This document shows positions 8,717 through 17,723 of a stretch of 64,000 bases of DNA, in pieces. This DNA is from Flavobacterium fryxellicola (GTDB lineage: Bacteria; Bacteroidota; Bacteroidia; Flavobacteriales; Flavobacteriaceae): positions 155,398-219,397 of the forward strand of contig NZ_FRDK01000006.1 of the NCBI RefSeq assembly GCF_900143245.1, in the 5' to 3' direction. A model generated the notes under the pieces. It did not search any database and was not told where the DNA came from. It worked only from the letters and a program-made list of their open reading frames with translations. The stretch's first letter is position 1. The number at the start of each line of letters is the position of its first letter. Position numbers and translations under genes: made by a program.

Positions 8717-9664
8717 TTATTTTCCCGCCGCCGCCTCTTTGATAAAAGTTCCCCAAGTCAAATTCATCTTTCCTGCTTTTTGTTTTTTTGCGGCAGCGAT
8801 AGCCATTTTTGCAGCCTCTTCAACAACCCATTCAAAATTTTCAGCACCAACTGAAGTTAATTCGGCGTCAGGAGCCGGATTTCCAAAATCTATCGCATAA
8901 GGAATCCCGTCACGAACGGCAAATTCTACGGTATTAAAATCGTAACCTAACCCTTTGCAAAGGCGCAACGTATAGTCTTTTATAGTGGCTAACAATTTTT
9001 TATCTACAGGTGGTCCATCAATTACATAGCGCAAATGATGCGGATTTCTTGGTTCATATTGCATAATACGGACGGCTTTACAACCCAAACAATACACTCT
9101 AAAATATTCCGTAAAAACAATTTCTTCTTGTAACATCATGACTAATTGTCCTGTTTCCTGATGCTTTTCCCAAAACTCCTCGATATTTTCTAATCGGTAT
9201 ACATTTTTCCAGCCACCGCCAGCGTACGGTTTCATATAAGCAGGAAAGCCAATATATTGAAATATTCCTTCCCAATCCATTGGGTATTTTAGGTTGCGAA
9301 ATGATTTTCCAGTAGTATCTGTTGGGTGTTCTGCTGATGGAAGAATTACCGTATTGGGCAACGGAACGCCTAACGTGTCGGCTAATGCATTATTAAAAAA
9401 CTTATCATCAGCGCTCCACCAAAACGGATTGTTGATTACATTAGTTCCTGTTAAAGCAGCATTCTTTAAATAAGCGCGATAAAACGGAACATCTTGAGAA
9501 ATTCGATCAATAATTACCGCATATTCCCCATCTTGATTTTGAACTACTTTATCAATAGCAACCGCTTCGGCAATTATTCCTTTTTCATTTTTTGAATTCA
9601 CCCGATCTATAAATGCTTGCGGGAAAGTATCTTCCATTCCGAATAATATTCCTATTTTTTTCAT
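8717..9664 (-). CDS. ATP-grasp domain protein (D-Ala-D-Ala ligase/RimK-like)
   Basis: A 315-residue ligase-type protein. After an N-terminal alpha/beta domain (KKIGILFGMEDTFP), the ATP-grasp part shows the ATP-binding lysine in PAYMKPYAGGGWKN and the metal-binding end NTVEFAVRDGIPYAIDFGNPAPD, where E and N/D coordinate magnesium. The family links a carboxylate to an amine or thiol through an acyl phosphate. It lies 43 bases after the esterase gene and 186 bases before the YbdK gene, a gap occupied by an intergenic repeat. Substrate unknown; a peptide-like product is inferred. Confidence 0.83.
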   Translation of the reverse strand: MKKIGILFGMEDTFPQAFIDRVNSKNEKGIIAEAVAIDKVVQNQDGEYAVIIDRISQDVPFYRAYLKNAALTGTNVINNPFWWSADDKFFNNALADTLGVPLPNTVILPSAEHPTDTTGKSFRNLKYPMDWEGIFQYIGFPAYMKPYAGGGWKNVYRLENIEEFWEKHQETGQLVMMLQEEIVFTEYFRVYCLGCKAVRIMQYEPRNPHHLRYVIDGPPVDKKLLATIKDYTLRLCKGLGYDFNTVEFAVRDGIPYAIDFGNPAPDAELTSVGAENFEWVVEEAAKMAIAAAKKQKAGKMNLTWGTFIKEAAAGK

Positions 9665-9707
9665 CTTATTGTTGGTCTTTATACTTAATACTCGATTCTT
9701 AATACTT

Positions 9708-10421
9708 TTAAAAAAACTTGATTCTTGATAAATAATGGGGAAACATTTCTTGCCAAACAGGCCAATCGTGTTTTCGTTCCTGGCGAATGTCTAACCAATG
9801 GTGGATATTTCTATCCGTTAGAACCTTACTCATTTGCAGATTTGCGTCAAAACAAATATCCCAATTGGAGGTTCCAAGAACGATGTCCATATTCCATACT
9901 TCGTGGTCATCTAATCCATACAAATAATCTTCGGGACTGTTGTAAAATACATCGTCATTATGAAACCCATCCATAAAACTCTTAATATTGAAGGCACCGC
10001 TCATAGAAAAAAGATGGCTTACGTAACCGGGATGACGAAAGGCAAAATTTGCTGCATGATACCCACCAAAACTGCAACCTGCAACAACTACTTTTCCTGC
10101 AGAAGTATTATTTTTAATTTTCTCGACGATTTCATGACAAATCATTTTATCATATCGGACATGATTTTCTATGCGATGAAGAGGATGAATATTTTTATTG
10201 TAGAAACTGTCATTATCAATACTATCAGGACAAAAAACTTGTATTAATCCCTGTTCAATGTACCATTTTGCAGCATCAATCAGTCCCATATCTTTGTTTT
10301 CATGGTAACTCCCCATAGAAGTTGGAAATAAGACAACAGGATATCCTCCATGTCCAAAAACTAACATTTCTATGTCTCTATTTAAATTTGGAGAATACCA
10401 TTTAAAATACTCTTCTTTCAT
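9708..10421 (-). CDS. Alpha/beta hydrolase, esterase D-like family
   Basis: A protein of about 237 residues with the esterase (EstD/putative tributyrin esterase) layout: VLFPTSMGSYHENKD near the N-terminus, nucleophile elbow GCSFGG, a following HLFSMSGAF, and a likely catalytic histidine in the C-terminal RKHDWPVW. I prefer the ATG at 10421 (MKEEYFKWYSPN), where similarity to such enzymes would begin, over the ATG at 10439. It is the first gene of the amidoligase operon and probably hydrolyses or transfers an acyl group in that pathway; a general esterase role cannot be excluded. Confidence 0.78.
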   Translation of the reverse strand: MKEEYFKWYSPNLNRDIEMLVFGHGGYPVVLFPTSMGSYHENKDMGLIDAAKWYIEQGLIQVFCPDSIDNDSFYNKNIHPLHRIENHVRYDKMICHEIVEKIKNNTSAGKVVVAGCSFGGYHAANFAFRHPGYVSHLFSMSGAFNIKSFMDGFHNDDVFYNSPEDYLYGLDDHEVWNMDIVLGTSNWDICFDANLQMSKVLTDRNIHHWLDIRQERKHDWPVWQEMFPHYLSRIKFF

Positions 10422-10700
10422 ACTTTTTAATTTTAACAATTATAATGAAAAAACTCATACAAAAGGCATCTTTAATTATACTTGATCAATATTTATTATA
10501 AAAAAGACTAGGATTACCAAATTGGAAATAAATGATAATATTAAGGTAAATAAGGAACTGTTTTTTAAATTATAAACAATAAGTTCACCCTTTTTTAACC
10601 TCTTGTCATATAAAAAAAATTATTTAGAAAGCCATAATGAACCATACTGACCGCAACCAATTATTTTCCTTTGGTGAAATTGAATTAATAAAAATAAACT

Positions 10701-10729
10701 AAGTCAAAATCGTTTCTTTATTTTGACTT
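10701..10729 (-). terminator. Hairpin terminator overlapping a stop codon
   Basis: Arms AAGTCAAAAT (10701-10710) and ATTTTGACTT (10720-10729) pair perfectly over 10 bases around a 9-base loop. On the minus strand the hairpin is followed by AGTTTATTTTTATT. The stop codon of the minus-strand gene at 10718 sits at the loop edge, so the last coding codons form one arm. Confidence 0.55.
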
Positions 10730-11119
10730 TTTTTCAAACAGTTGTACTTGACTTTTTAAGCGTTCTACTAGCATGCTCATCATTCGCTTGTTGATGTTGG
10801 AGGCATTTTTTACGTAAATATCGTATTCAGCTGTGGTAAATAAACCAATCACCATCCCTTTCAGGACGTTTCTAAACTTGGTGTCTTTTTGAACTGCATT
10901 TTCCATAGTAGCCATCTTTTTTTCGATTGTGTAGGTTTGAAAATCAGTTTTATTTTTGCTTGCATAAGCAAGGAAAGAGGCTATCAATAAATCATTTTGT
11001 AACTTTAGAATAGGACGAAGGACCTCATTTTGAAATGATTCTTCCGTTGTGGATTGTGTGGTTACAGAACCGATTGCCTGTCCTCTATATTCATTTAAAA
11101 AAGTATCTCGTGTGTTCAT
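10718..11119 (-). CDS. Conserved hypothetical protein, helical
   Basis: A 133-residue soluble protein with no signal peptide, no membrane segment and no catalytic motif that I recognise. It is predicted mostly helical, with a conserved-looking core FRNVLKGMVIGLFTTAEYDIY and a basic C-terminal helix ending RLKSQVQLFEKKSK. The opening NTRDTFLNEYRG resembles small Flavobacteriaceae proteins of unknown function. It is a single-gene unit, divergent from the thioesterase at 11190. Confidence 0.75.
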   Translation of the reverse strand: MNTRDTFLNEYRGQAIGSVTTQSTTEESFQNEVLRPILKLQNDLLIASFLAYASKNKTDFQTYTIEKKMATMENAVQKDTKFRNVLKGMVIGLFTTAEYDIYVKNASNINKRMMSMLVERLKSQVQLFEKKSK

Positions 11120-11189
11120 TGTTTTTTTTTTAAAATTAAAAAAAAATGAAATAGGAATAGCTTAATTTTACACTTATATATAAAAACTT

Positions 11190-11573
11190 ATGAGATTTCA
11201 TACCAGAAAATGGGTAAAACCGGAAGATCTAAACCCAAATGGAACTTTATTTGGAGGTAAATTATTAGCTTGGATCGATGAAGAATTGGCTTTGTACACC
11301 ATTATTCAATTAGAAAATACTCGAATCGTAACTAAGTACATGTCAGAAATCAATTTTAGAAGTTCAGCGCGACAAGGTGATATTATCGAAATTGGTATTG
11401 ATGTCATCAAATTTGGAATTACTTCCCTGACCTTAAAGTGTGAGGCGAGAAACATGATGACGCGCGAAACTATTATCACAATTGATCATACTACAATGGT
11501 AAATTTAGACGCGGATGGAAAACCAAAAGCCCATGGAAAATCAGCAATAGAATATATCAAAGATAGGCTGTAG
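11190..11573 (+). CDS. Acyl-CoA thioesterase, hotdog fold
   Basis: A 127-residue hotdog-fold protein. The segment NPNGTLFGGKLLAWIDEE (residues 15-32) has the Asn and the helix-capping Asp30 used by YciA/ACOT-type thioesterases, followed by VTKYMSEINFRSSARQGDIIEI, the typical second strand pair. It likely hydrolyses fatty acyl-CoA in the cytoplasm, probably as a multimer. It is monocistronic, with a convergent MscS gene downstream. Confidence 0.85.
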   Translation: MRFHTRKWVKPEDLNPNGTLFGGKLLAWIDEELALYTIIQLENTRIVTKYMSEINFRSSARQGDIIEIGIDVIKFGITSLTLKCEARNMMTRETIITIDHTTMVNLDADGKPKAHGKSAIEYIKDRL

Positions 11574-11610
11574 ATTTCCAAACTGAAGCAGTGCGTGTTT
11601 AGGATTTTTG

Positions 11611-12867
11611 TTATATTTTGATATCATTTTCAGAGATAGTTTCAAAGATTTCCAAATCAAAATAACCCACTGAGGCAATAATATGATCAAATATATCAGA
11701 CATGATGTATTCATAATTCTCAAATCGTTTGTCATGTGAAAATGCATAAACTTCCAGAGGAACACCATGCGAAGTAGATTGCAACTGGCGGCAAAGCATC
11801 AACATGTCTTTATTTAATTCAGGATAATTTAGTAAATATTCTGTAATATATTTTCGAAACAAGCCTAAATTGGTCAAATTTCGACCGTTAATTGCAAGTG
11901 ATTTGTCTATTTTATTAGCTGCATTGTATTCGTCTATTTCTAATTTTCGGTTGTCAAGATAATCCGATATTAGATGGATTTTTTTCAAATTATCCAGTTC
12001 TGCTTCTTCTAAAAACCGAATACTGCTTGTTTTAATTAGAATGTGCCTTTTAATACGTCGTCCGTCTGAATTCAGCATGCCTCGCCAGTTTTGAAACGAA
12101 TCCGAACTCAAACTATAGGTAGGAATAGTAGTGGTGGTATTATCAAAATTTCGAACTTTTACCGTTGCCAAATTAATTTCGATTACATCACCATCAGCTC
12201 CAAATTTATCCATCGTAATCCAGTCCCCAATTCGAACCATATCATTAATAGAGACCTGAACACTAGATACAAAACCCAAAATAGTATCTCTGAAAATCAA
12301 GATAATTACCGCAGAAACAGCTCCTAAAATCGTCAATAGCTCTTTTTGATCAATCTCAAACAATTTTGAAATGATTAAGGTTATTCCAATTACCCACAGC
12401 ATGATCATAATAACTTGAATAAAACTATCGATTGGCTTATCGCTGTAGCGGGGTTTTAGTTTTAAATAATCCCGCAATGCATTAAAAATGGTGCGTATAA
12501 TCCATAATACTAAAATGATAATGTAAATACCAACTAGCTTACCAAAGAAAGTTTCCCAATAAACAAATCGGTCCAAAATTATAGGAACTGATTTGTAAAT
12601 AAATAAAAGTGGAATTAAGTGCGCAATGTATTTGGCTGTCTTATTGGTAACTAATAAATCATCAAATTTAGTTTTAGTTTTTTGGGCAATAACGGCCATT
12701 ATAGTAACCAAAATAAGACGAAAAACAACATAGATAGCATACGCCATCACGCATAAAACAAGGATATTTAATACTAAACTAAGATAAGAAGCAGTACTAC
12801 TTCCCAATCCCCATTTACGAAAAACAGGATATAGAAAAGTGAATATTTTTTCTATGTATTTATACAT
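11611..12867 (-). CDS. MscS-family mechanosensitive channel
   Basis: A 418-residue membrane protein. Hydrophobic segments occur at about residues 25-55, 75-95, 105-125 and 145-200; the last is the pore helix region GAVSAVIILIFRDTILGFVSS. The beta domain follows with MVRIGDWITMDKFGADGDVIEINLATVKVRNFDNTT, a form typical of YbdG-like MscS proteins. It releases ions and small solutes on hypo-osmotic stress. Its start overlaps by 8 bases the end of the DUF3817 gene, so the two are translationally coupled. Confidence 0.88.
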   Translation of the reverse strand: MYKYIEKIFTFLYPVFRKWGLGSSTASYLSLVLNILVLCVMAYAIYVVFRLILVTIMAVIAQKTKTKFDDLLVTNKTAKYIAHLIPLLFIYKSVPIILDRFVYWETFFGKLVGIYIIILVLWIIRTIFNALRDYLKLKPRYSDKPIDSFIQVIMIMLWVIGITLIISKLFEIDQKELLTILGAVSAVIILIFRDTILGFVSSVQVSINDMVRIGDWITMDKFGADGDVIEINLATVKVRNFDNTTTTIPTYSLSSDSFQNWRGMLNSDGRRIKRHILIKTSSIRFLEEAELDNLKKIHLISDYLDNRKLEIDEYNAANKIDKSLAINGRNLTNLGLFRKYITEYLLNYPELNKDMLMLCRQLQSTSHGVPLEVYAFSHDKRFENYEYIMSDIFDHIIASVGYFDLEIFETISENDIKI

Positions 12868-13144
12868 TTTGTAAATATTTCTTATCTACATAAAAAGTTC
12901 CAAAAGGAATTAAAGAACCCAAACAGATAATTCCAAATTTTTTAAAATCCCAGTTTTGTTCAAATTTCAATATGATAGCTAATATAATATAACTAACAAA
13001 TAAGATTCCGTGCGCCATTCCTATTGGGAAAAGCAATGTTTTATAAAGCGCTAAATTAGTTGGTTTTACAGCAAGCATATTTGAAAACAAAGCCAAATAA
13101 GAAACGCCTTCGAGGATAGCGACAATTTTGAAAATTTTGAGCAT
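12860..13144 (-). CDS. DUF3817 small integral membrane protein
   Basis: About 94 residues with three hydrophobic segments (KIVAILEGVSYLALF, MAHGILFVSYIILAIIL, FGIICLGSLIPFGTFYV), which is the layout of DUF3817. The ATG at 13144 is chosen because the family pattern begins there (MLKIFKIVAILEGVSYL); upstream in-frame residues are not membrane-like. It precedes and overlaps the MscS gene. Function unknown. Confidence 0.78.
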   Translation of the reverse strand: MLKIFKIVAILEGVSYLALFSNMLAVKPTNLALYKTLLFPIGMAHGILFVSYIILAIILKFEQNWDFKKFGIICLGSLIPFGTFYVDKKYLQNV

Positions 13145-13264
13145 AAGATTAAATTTGGGAGTAAAAGTAAAAAAATAGGTTTTGAAAAAAGGAACATCTA
13201 CCTTTATTTGTGTCAAAATTAAGTAATATCCTTGATTTACGGCATATTGATTCCTAAAGTAAAT

Positions 13265-13272
13265 TACTTTTG
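13265..13272 (+). promoter_or_regulatory. Bacteroidota -7 element before DUF6155 gene
   Basis: TACTTTTG matches TAnnTTTG and lies 18 bases before the ATG at 13291. No good TTTG -33 box is seen at the expected distance (TTG only, about 15 bases upstream), so support is partial. Confidence 0.4.
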
Positions 13273-13290
13273 TATCCTTAAACTTTGATA

Positions 13291-13818
13291 ATGAGCAAAC
13301 GCGATTTAAAAAAATATTTGTCTGAATTAAATAAAGAGCAACTCGAAGAACAAATTATCGAATTGTATGAGAAATTCAGTCCCGTAAAAGTCTATTATGA
13401 TTTTGTTTTTAATCCAAAGGAAGAATCACTTTTACAAGAATGCAAGCTCAAAATTTCAAACGAATACTATCCTTTAAAAAAATCGGGAAGACGCAGCAAA
13501 CCAAAAATGAGGCGCTCAGTGGCTCAAAAATACATCAAACATTTTATTATTTTGGGTGTAGATCCCTTTGTAATTGCGGATGTTATGCTATATAATATTG
13601 AAATTGCTCAAACATTTGCTTCGGAACATATAATTAAGCACGATTTGTTTTTTAAAAGTATGTTCAATTCCTTTGAACAAGCCGTTATTTTCTTGATTGC
13701 AAATGGAATACTGCAGGATTTTAAGTCCCGATTAAAAGTCATTCATCAGCAGACAATCAGTCAGAAATGGTATAACGAGCCGGAATTTAATGCCGTTTTA
13801 GAACGTATTGAGTATTAA
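13291..13818 (+). CDS. DUF6155 family protein
   Basis: A 175-residue cytoplasmic, lysine-rich protein starting MSKRDLKKYLSELNKEQLEEQI, which matches the opening of DUF6155 proteins of Bacteroidota as I know them. It is mostly helical, with the conserved stretch VKVYYDFVFNP near residue 35 and a basic KKSGRRSKPKMRR patch near 65-77. The ATG at 13291 is preferred over an in-frame TTG six bases upstream. Single-gene unit; function unknown. Confidence 0.75.
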   Translation: MSKRDLKKYLSELNKEQLEEQIIELYEKFSPVKVYYDFVFNPKEESLLQECKLKISNEYYPLKKSGRRSKPKMRRSVAQKYIKHFIILGVDPFVIADVMLYNIEIAQTFASEHIIKHDLFFKSMFNSFEQAVIFLIANGILQDFKSRLKVIHQQTISQKWYNEPEFNAVLERIEY

Positions 13819-13897
13819 ATGGTGTCATAATTGAATTTTATTTAATCCATCCCATATTTTTTTAATTAAAAGTGACAGTTAAACTGTTTTTTAGGTG

Positions 13898-13905
13898 TAG
13901 TTTTG
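13898..13905 (+). promoter_or_regulatory. Bacteroidota -7 element before helicase gene
   Basis: TAGTTTTG fits TAnnTTTG and lies 20 bases before the ATG at 13926. No TTTG box is seen at about 19 bases upstream, so the call rests on one element. Confidence 0.4.
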
Positions 13906-13925
13906 CAAAAATCCAACAATAAGCA

Positions 13926-15470
13926 ATGTCCCAAAACACTTCAGAAATAGAAATCGAAGACAAAAAAGAACTTTACGCCTATCAAAAAGGCGATATTGAT
14001 GCCATATTTGAACGTATCGATAATGCACCTCCTCAGCACCACTTATTATACCAGTTGCCTACCGGTGGCGGAAAAACAGTAGTTTTCTCAGAAATCGTGC
14101 GCCGTTATTTATCACAACATGATAAAAAAGTAGTTGTTTTAACACACCGAATCGAGTTGTGCAAGCAAACTTCAAAAATGTTGAAGGGTTTTGATGTAAA
14201 AAACAAAATCATCAACAGTAAAGTAAAAGAACTTCCTGACCAAAACGATTATTCCTGTTTTGTAGCCATGGTTGAAACGCTGAAAAACCGAATCAATGAT
14301 GAAAAACTGCATTTAGATAATGTAGGATTGGTAATCATCGATGAGGCGCATTACAATTCCTTTAGAAAATTATTGAGCTCTTTCAAAAACGCCTTTATTT
14401 TAGGGGTTACAGCAACTCCTTTAAGTTCTAATATTAAGTTGCCAATGCATGAAAGCTATGATGAATTAATCGTAGGAGATACCATTAGCTCTTTGATTTC
14501 AAATGGATTTTTGGCAAAAGCAGTCACGTATAGTTATGATGTAGGTTTGACCTCCTTGAAAGTTGGGATCAATGGGGATTATACCGTGAAATCATCGGAT
14601 GACCTTTACACGAATATGGCCATGCAGGAAAAATTGTTGCATGCCTACACTGAGAAATCCTTAGGTAAAAAAACCCTAATTTTCAATAATGGGATCAATA
14701 CATCATTATATGTATATGAAACGTTTAGAGAAGCCGGTTATGCGATTCGCCACTTAGATAACACCAGCAATAACGAGGAAAGAAAAGATATTTTACATTG
14801 GTTCAAACATACTCCGGATGCTATTTTAACATCGGTGGGGATTCTTACCACCGGTTTTGATGAGCCTACAGTTGAAACCATAATATTGAATAGAGCTACA
14901 AAATCTTTGACATTATACTATCAAATGATTGGTCGCGGTTCCAGAAAATTGCCTAATAAAGATATTTTTAACGTGATCGATTTAGGAAATAATGCCGCAA
15001 GATTTGGACTTTGGAGTGAGCCTGTAAACTGGCAGCACATTTTTAAATCACCCGAGTTTTACTTGGAAAATTTACGTGACGATACGGAAATTGAATTGTA
15101 TTTTAAATACAGCATGCCACCGGAATTACGTGAAAAATTTAGTAAAACGGCCATTGTAGCTTTTGATGTTGATGAAGAGCACAAACTCATTATTAAACAA
15201 AATTTGCGTTCCAAAGAAGTGCTTGAAAAATCCTTAGAACAACATGCTGCCATGTGTGTTGATAATTCAGAGACTTTGCAAGAGGCAAAAATATTGGGAA
15301 AATTACTAGATGATGATATTGATTGCCGCATCAAACGCTATTCAAAATGTCTGAGTCAGTGTAGTAAAAACTACCGCGAATGGCTTGTTGACGATTACAA
15401 ATTAAAATTGGTACTGTTAACCGGTAAAAAATACCGTGAAAAAATCATGAATGAACCGGACGAAGATTAA
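13926..15470 (+). CDS. DEAD/DEAH-box helicase, superfamily 2 (SSL2/RAD25-like)
   Basis: A 514-residue ATP-dependent nucleic-acid helicase. Walker A is LPTGGGKT (44-51), motif II DEAH (139-142), motif III TAT (162-164), and motif VI QMIGRGSRKLP is near 330-340. After the second RecA domain there is a helical tail of about 130 residues with several cysteines that I do not recognise. It is monocistronic. The family includes DNA repair and restriction-type helicases; the cellular role here is not evident. Confidence 0.87.
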   Translation: MSQNTSEIEIEDKKELYAYQKGDIDAIFERIDNAPPQHHLLYQLPTGGGKTVVFSEIVRRYLSQHDKKVVVLTHRIELCKQTSKMLKGFDVKNKIINSKVKELPDQNDYSCFVAMVETLKNRINDEKLHLDNVGLVIIDEAHYNSFRKLLSSFKNAFILGVTATPLSSNIKLPMHESYDELIVGDTISSLISNGFLAKAVTYSYDVGLTSLKVGINGDYTVKSSDDLYTNMAMQEKLLHAYTEKSLGKKTLIFNNGINTSLYVYETFREAGYAIRHLDNTSNNEERKDILHWFKHTPDAILTSVGILTTGFDEPTVETIILNRATKSLTLYYQMIGRGSRKLPNKDIFNVIDLGNNAARFGLWSEPVNWQHIFKSPEFYLENLRDDTEIELYFKYSMPPELREKFSKTAIVAFDVDEEHKLIIKQNLRSKEVLEKSLEQHAAMCVDNSETLQEAKILGKLLDDDIDCRIKRYSKCLSQCSKNYREWLVDDYKLKLVLLTGKKYREKIMNEPDED

Positions 15471-15480
15471 TATTTTTTTT

Positions 15481-15561
15481 TTAGAAGCTGATCCCGCTAT
15501 TCGTTGCAATCTTCCACTTTTTAAAAAAAAAGCGCAAGGATTTCCACTGCTATCGGGGCTA
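15481..15561. repeat. Intergenic repeat, family 1, copy B
   Basis: The stretch begins TTAGAAGCTGATCCCGCTATTCG, has a central TTGCAATCTT and A/T tract, and ends AAGGATTTCCACTGC-TATCGGGGCTA. The left CCCGCTAT and the right end read backward (CCCGATAG) are near inverted repeats. Same block order as 8535-8698 and 47810-47912. Confidence 0.65.
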
Positions 15562-15615
15562 GAAATTACGGTTACCAAACAACTATTTTTTTACAAAATA
15601 TAAAATCCAAAAAAA

Positions 15616-16953
15616 ATGTCAAAACAATTCTCTGATTTAGGAATTTCAGCACCCATATTAAAAGCGATTACCGAATTGAAAATTGTAGTACCAACAGAAA
15701 TTCAGCAAAAAACGATTCCGTTACTGTTAGCAAACCAAACTGATTTAGTTGGACTTGCTAAAACAGGAACAGGAAAAACGGCTGCTTTTGGATTGCCAAT
15801 CGTACAATTAATAGATACCAATTCTCCAGTCGTTCAAGCAGTAATATTAGTGCCAACGCGAGAATTAGGCCAACAAATATTTAAGAATTTAGAATCATTT
15901 GCTGCATTCTTACCCCAAGTTTCTATTGCAGCTACTTGTGGTGGAATTCCAATTAAACCGCAAATAGAACGGTTGGCAATGCCAACGCATATTGTTGTGG
16001 CAACACCGGGACGCTTAATAGATTTGATTCAGCGCAAAGCCATCAATTTAAAAGAAACCAAATTCCTCGTGCTCGACGAAGCCGATGAAATGGTAACGAT
16101 ATTAAAGGAAAGCTTAGACGAGATTGTAGCAGAGTTAAACGAAAGTCACAGAACCTTCTTATTCTCGGCCACCATGCCCGGCACCATAAAACAGTTGATC
16201 CAAAACTATCTAAATAAAAATGTGGTACAAGTAAGTGCCAACATGGAAACGGTAGGAAATCAAGGCATTGACCACGAATATATTGTGGTAGATCCTATTG
16301 AAAAACTGGATGTTTTAATGCATTTTTTGAATTCGAAAGAAGGAGAACGCGGAATCATCTTTTGTAAAACCAAAGCGGCGGTTAATAAATTAGCCAAAAA
16401 CTTAGCCATCAACCGCTTTTCATCAGGCGCTTTGCACGGCAGTTTATCGCAAGGAATCCGTGACCGAATCATGGAGCAATTCCGTGAAGGACATATCAAT
16501 ATTTTAGTAGCTACTGATTTAGCCGCAAGAGGAATAGACGTTAAGGAAATCTCGTATGTGGTGAATTACCATTTACCTGATGTGTATGAAGCCTACGTGC
16601 ACCGCAGTGGAAGAACGGCTAGAGCAGGAGCGAAGGGACTTTCTTTGACTGTTTTACAACCCGAAGAAGTGGCTGAAATCGCTGATTTCGAAAAAGAATT
16701 GGGAATAAAATTCACCCAATTTAAAAAACCGAGCGCACTCAGTATTGAAGAAAACAATACTTTACTTTGGGCCAAACAAATTTTCAAAACCAAACCCAAC
16801 CATGAGGTAGATGCCGAATTGAAAACTAAAATAAAAACCGTTTTTCATCATTTGACTAAAGATGAATTAATCGAAAAATTGTTGGCTAATTATTTGTTGC
16901 AAAACAAAAACGAACCGACAGAGAAACCGGTAAAAAGACAAAAAATGAAATAA
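15616..16953 (+). CDS. DEAD-box RNA helicase
   Basis: A 445-residue DEAD-box protein with all core motifs: Q motif around PTEIQ (26-30), Walker A AKTGTGKT (48-55), PTRELGQQ (80-87), TPGRL (130-134), DEAD (154-157), SAT (184-186), and HRSGRTARAG in the second domain. After the core comes a basic tail ending TEKPVKRQKMK, typical of RhlE/CshA/DbpA-like cold-shock and ribosome-assembly helicases. It probably unwinds RNA in the cytoplasm. A strong terminator follows the gene. Confidence 0.9.
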   Translation: MSKQFSDLGISAPILKAITELKIVVPTEIQQKTIPLLLANQTDLVGLAKTGTGKTAAFGLPIVQLIDTNSPVVQAVILVPTRELGQQIFKNLESFAAFLPQVSIAATCGGIPIKPQIERLAMPTHIVVATPGRLIDLIQRKAINLKETKFLVLDEADEMVTILKESLDEIVAELNESHRTFLFSATMPGTIKQLIQNYLNKNVVQVSANMETVGNQGIDHEYIVVDPIEKLDVLMHFLNSKEGERGIIFCKTKAAVNKLAKNLAINRFSSGALHGSLSQGIRDRIMEQFREGHINILVATDLAARGIDVKEISYVVNYHLPDVYEAYVHRSGRTARAGAKGLSLTVLQPEEVAEIADFEKELGIKFTQFKKPSALSIEENNTLLWAKQIFKTKPNHEVDAELKTKIKTVFHHLTKDELIEKLLANYLLQNKNEPTEKPVKRQKMK

Positions 16954-16979
16954 CAACTATTTTGTTTTATAATGAAAAA

Positions 16980-17018
16980 CCATTGCAAAGCTTGAGAAAG
17001 CTGGGCAATGGTTTTTTT
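16980..17018 (+). terminator. Rho-independent terminator after DEAD-box helicase
   Basis: CCATTGC (16980-16986) pairs with GCAATGG (17005-17011), with an inner AGCTT/AAGCT stem, followed at once by seven T residues (17012-17018). It lies 26 bases after the helicase stop codon. Confidence 0.8.
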
Positions 17019-17145
17019 ATGGTTTTGTTTTAGATAAAAATTATAGAGAAAAGGTTTTTACTGGATGATTTGTAAATAATTATTTATATTTTAGCTAAAC
17101 AAATAACAGCTCTTTTATGGCACAAAGCCTACCAAATTTGGGTGA

Positions 17146-17168
17146 ATAGGAGCCATTTTATGGCTACT
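17146..17168. repeat. Small imperfect hairpin in accessory region
   Basis: TAGGAGCCA and TGGCTACTA flank a TTTTA-type loop, giving a near-perfect stem with one mismatch. No T-run follows. It starts the accessory stretch between the helicase terminator and the LOG gene. Confidence 0.4.
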
Positions 17169-17238
17169 ATATACAAGTTGTAGAGCATATCTAAAAAAAC
17201 CTAGAACACAATAATTTTTTACCTAGAACTTAAAAAAT

Positions 17239-17457
17239 ATGAAACAAATTACAATTGGAAATTTAACTTTCTCAAAAAAAGCAATTCAAACAATTACCTT
17301 TGGTCTTTTTTGTACTGGAATTTTAATTGGAGCTTTAACTGCTCATCGAATTAAAACAGAAACAAATTTCAATTTTGGATTACTTGCGATTTTCAGTATT
17401 CCGATTTGGATTATATTAAAATCTAAATTAAAAACGGAAATAATTAAAAAGATATAG
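17239..17457 (+). CDS. Small hypothetical membrane protein
   Basis: A 72-residue ORF with two hydrophobic segments (about residues 17-34 and 45-60) and lysine-rich ends, which suggests a two-pass inner-membrane protein. No homologue is recognised. It stands alone in a repeat-rich stretch, 221 bases after the helicase terminator. Whether it is expressed cannot be told; the hydrophobic pattern and the positive C-terminus favour a real gene. Confidence 0.5.
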   Translation: MKQITIGNLTFSKKAIQTITFGLFCTGILIGALTAHRIKTETNFNFGLLAIFSIPIWIILKSKLKTEIIKKI

Positions 17458-17631
17458 TAAATTTTCTTGTCCCAAAAGATAACTTTAGCCGAACTCAACT
17501 TGAAAAACACTTTGTCGCAAATCAAATGCTTACAATTGCTTAATAAGTAATTTAAGGAAGCTATTTGCAGTGCGGAAAACAGTCAAACCAAATTTTGTCT
17601 AGAAAAAAGTACAACGGGAAAAAATGCAGAA

Positions 17632-17677
17632 CCAGATCGCTCAGATATCACAACGCGAAGTTAGCGCGGAATTGCAT
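17632..17677. repeat. 46-base direct repeat, copy 1
   Basis: Begins CCAGATCGCTC, centre ATATCACAACGCGAAGTTA. It matches 18146-18191 at 41 of 46 positions by eye. The region is more GC-rich than its surroundings, and the repeat follows the first small membrane ORF. Confidence 0.7.
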
Positions 17678-17723
17678 ATCCGATGCTCCCACATTAGAGC
17701 TGATTATATATTAAGACATAAAT

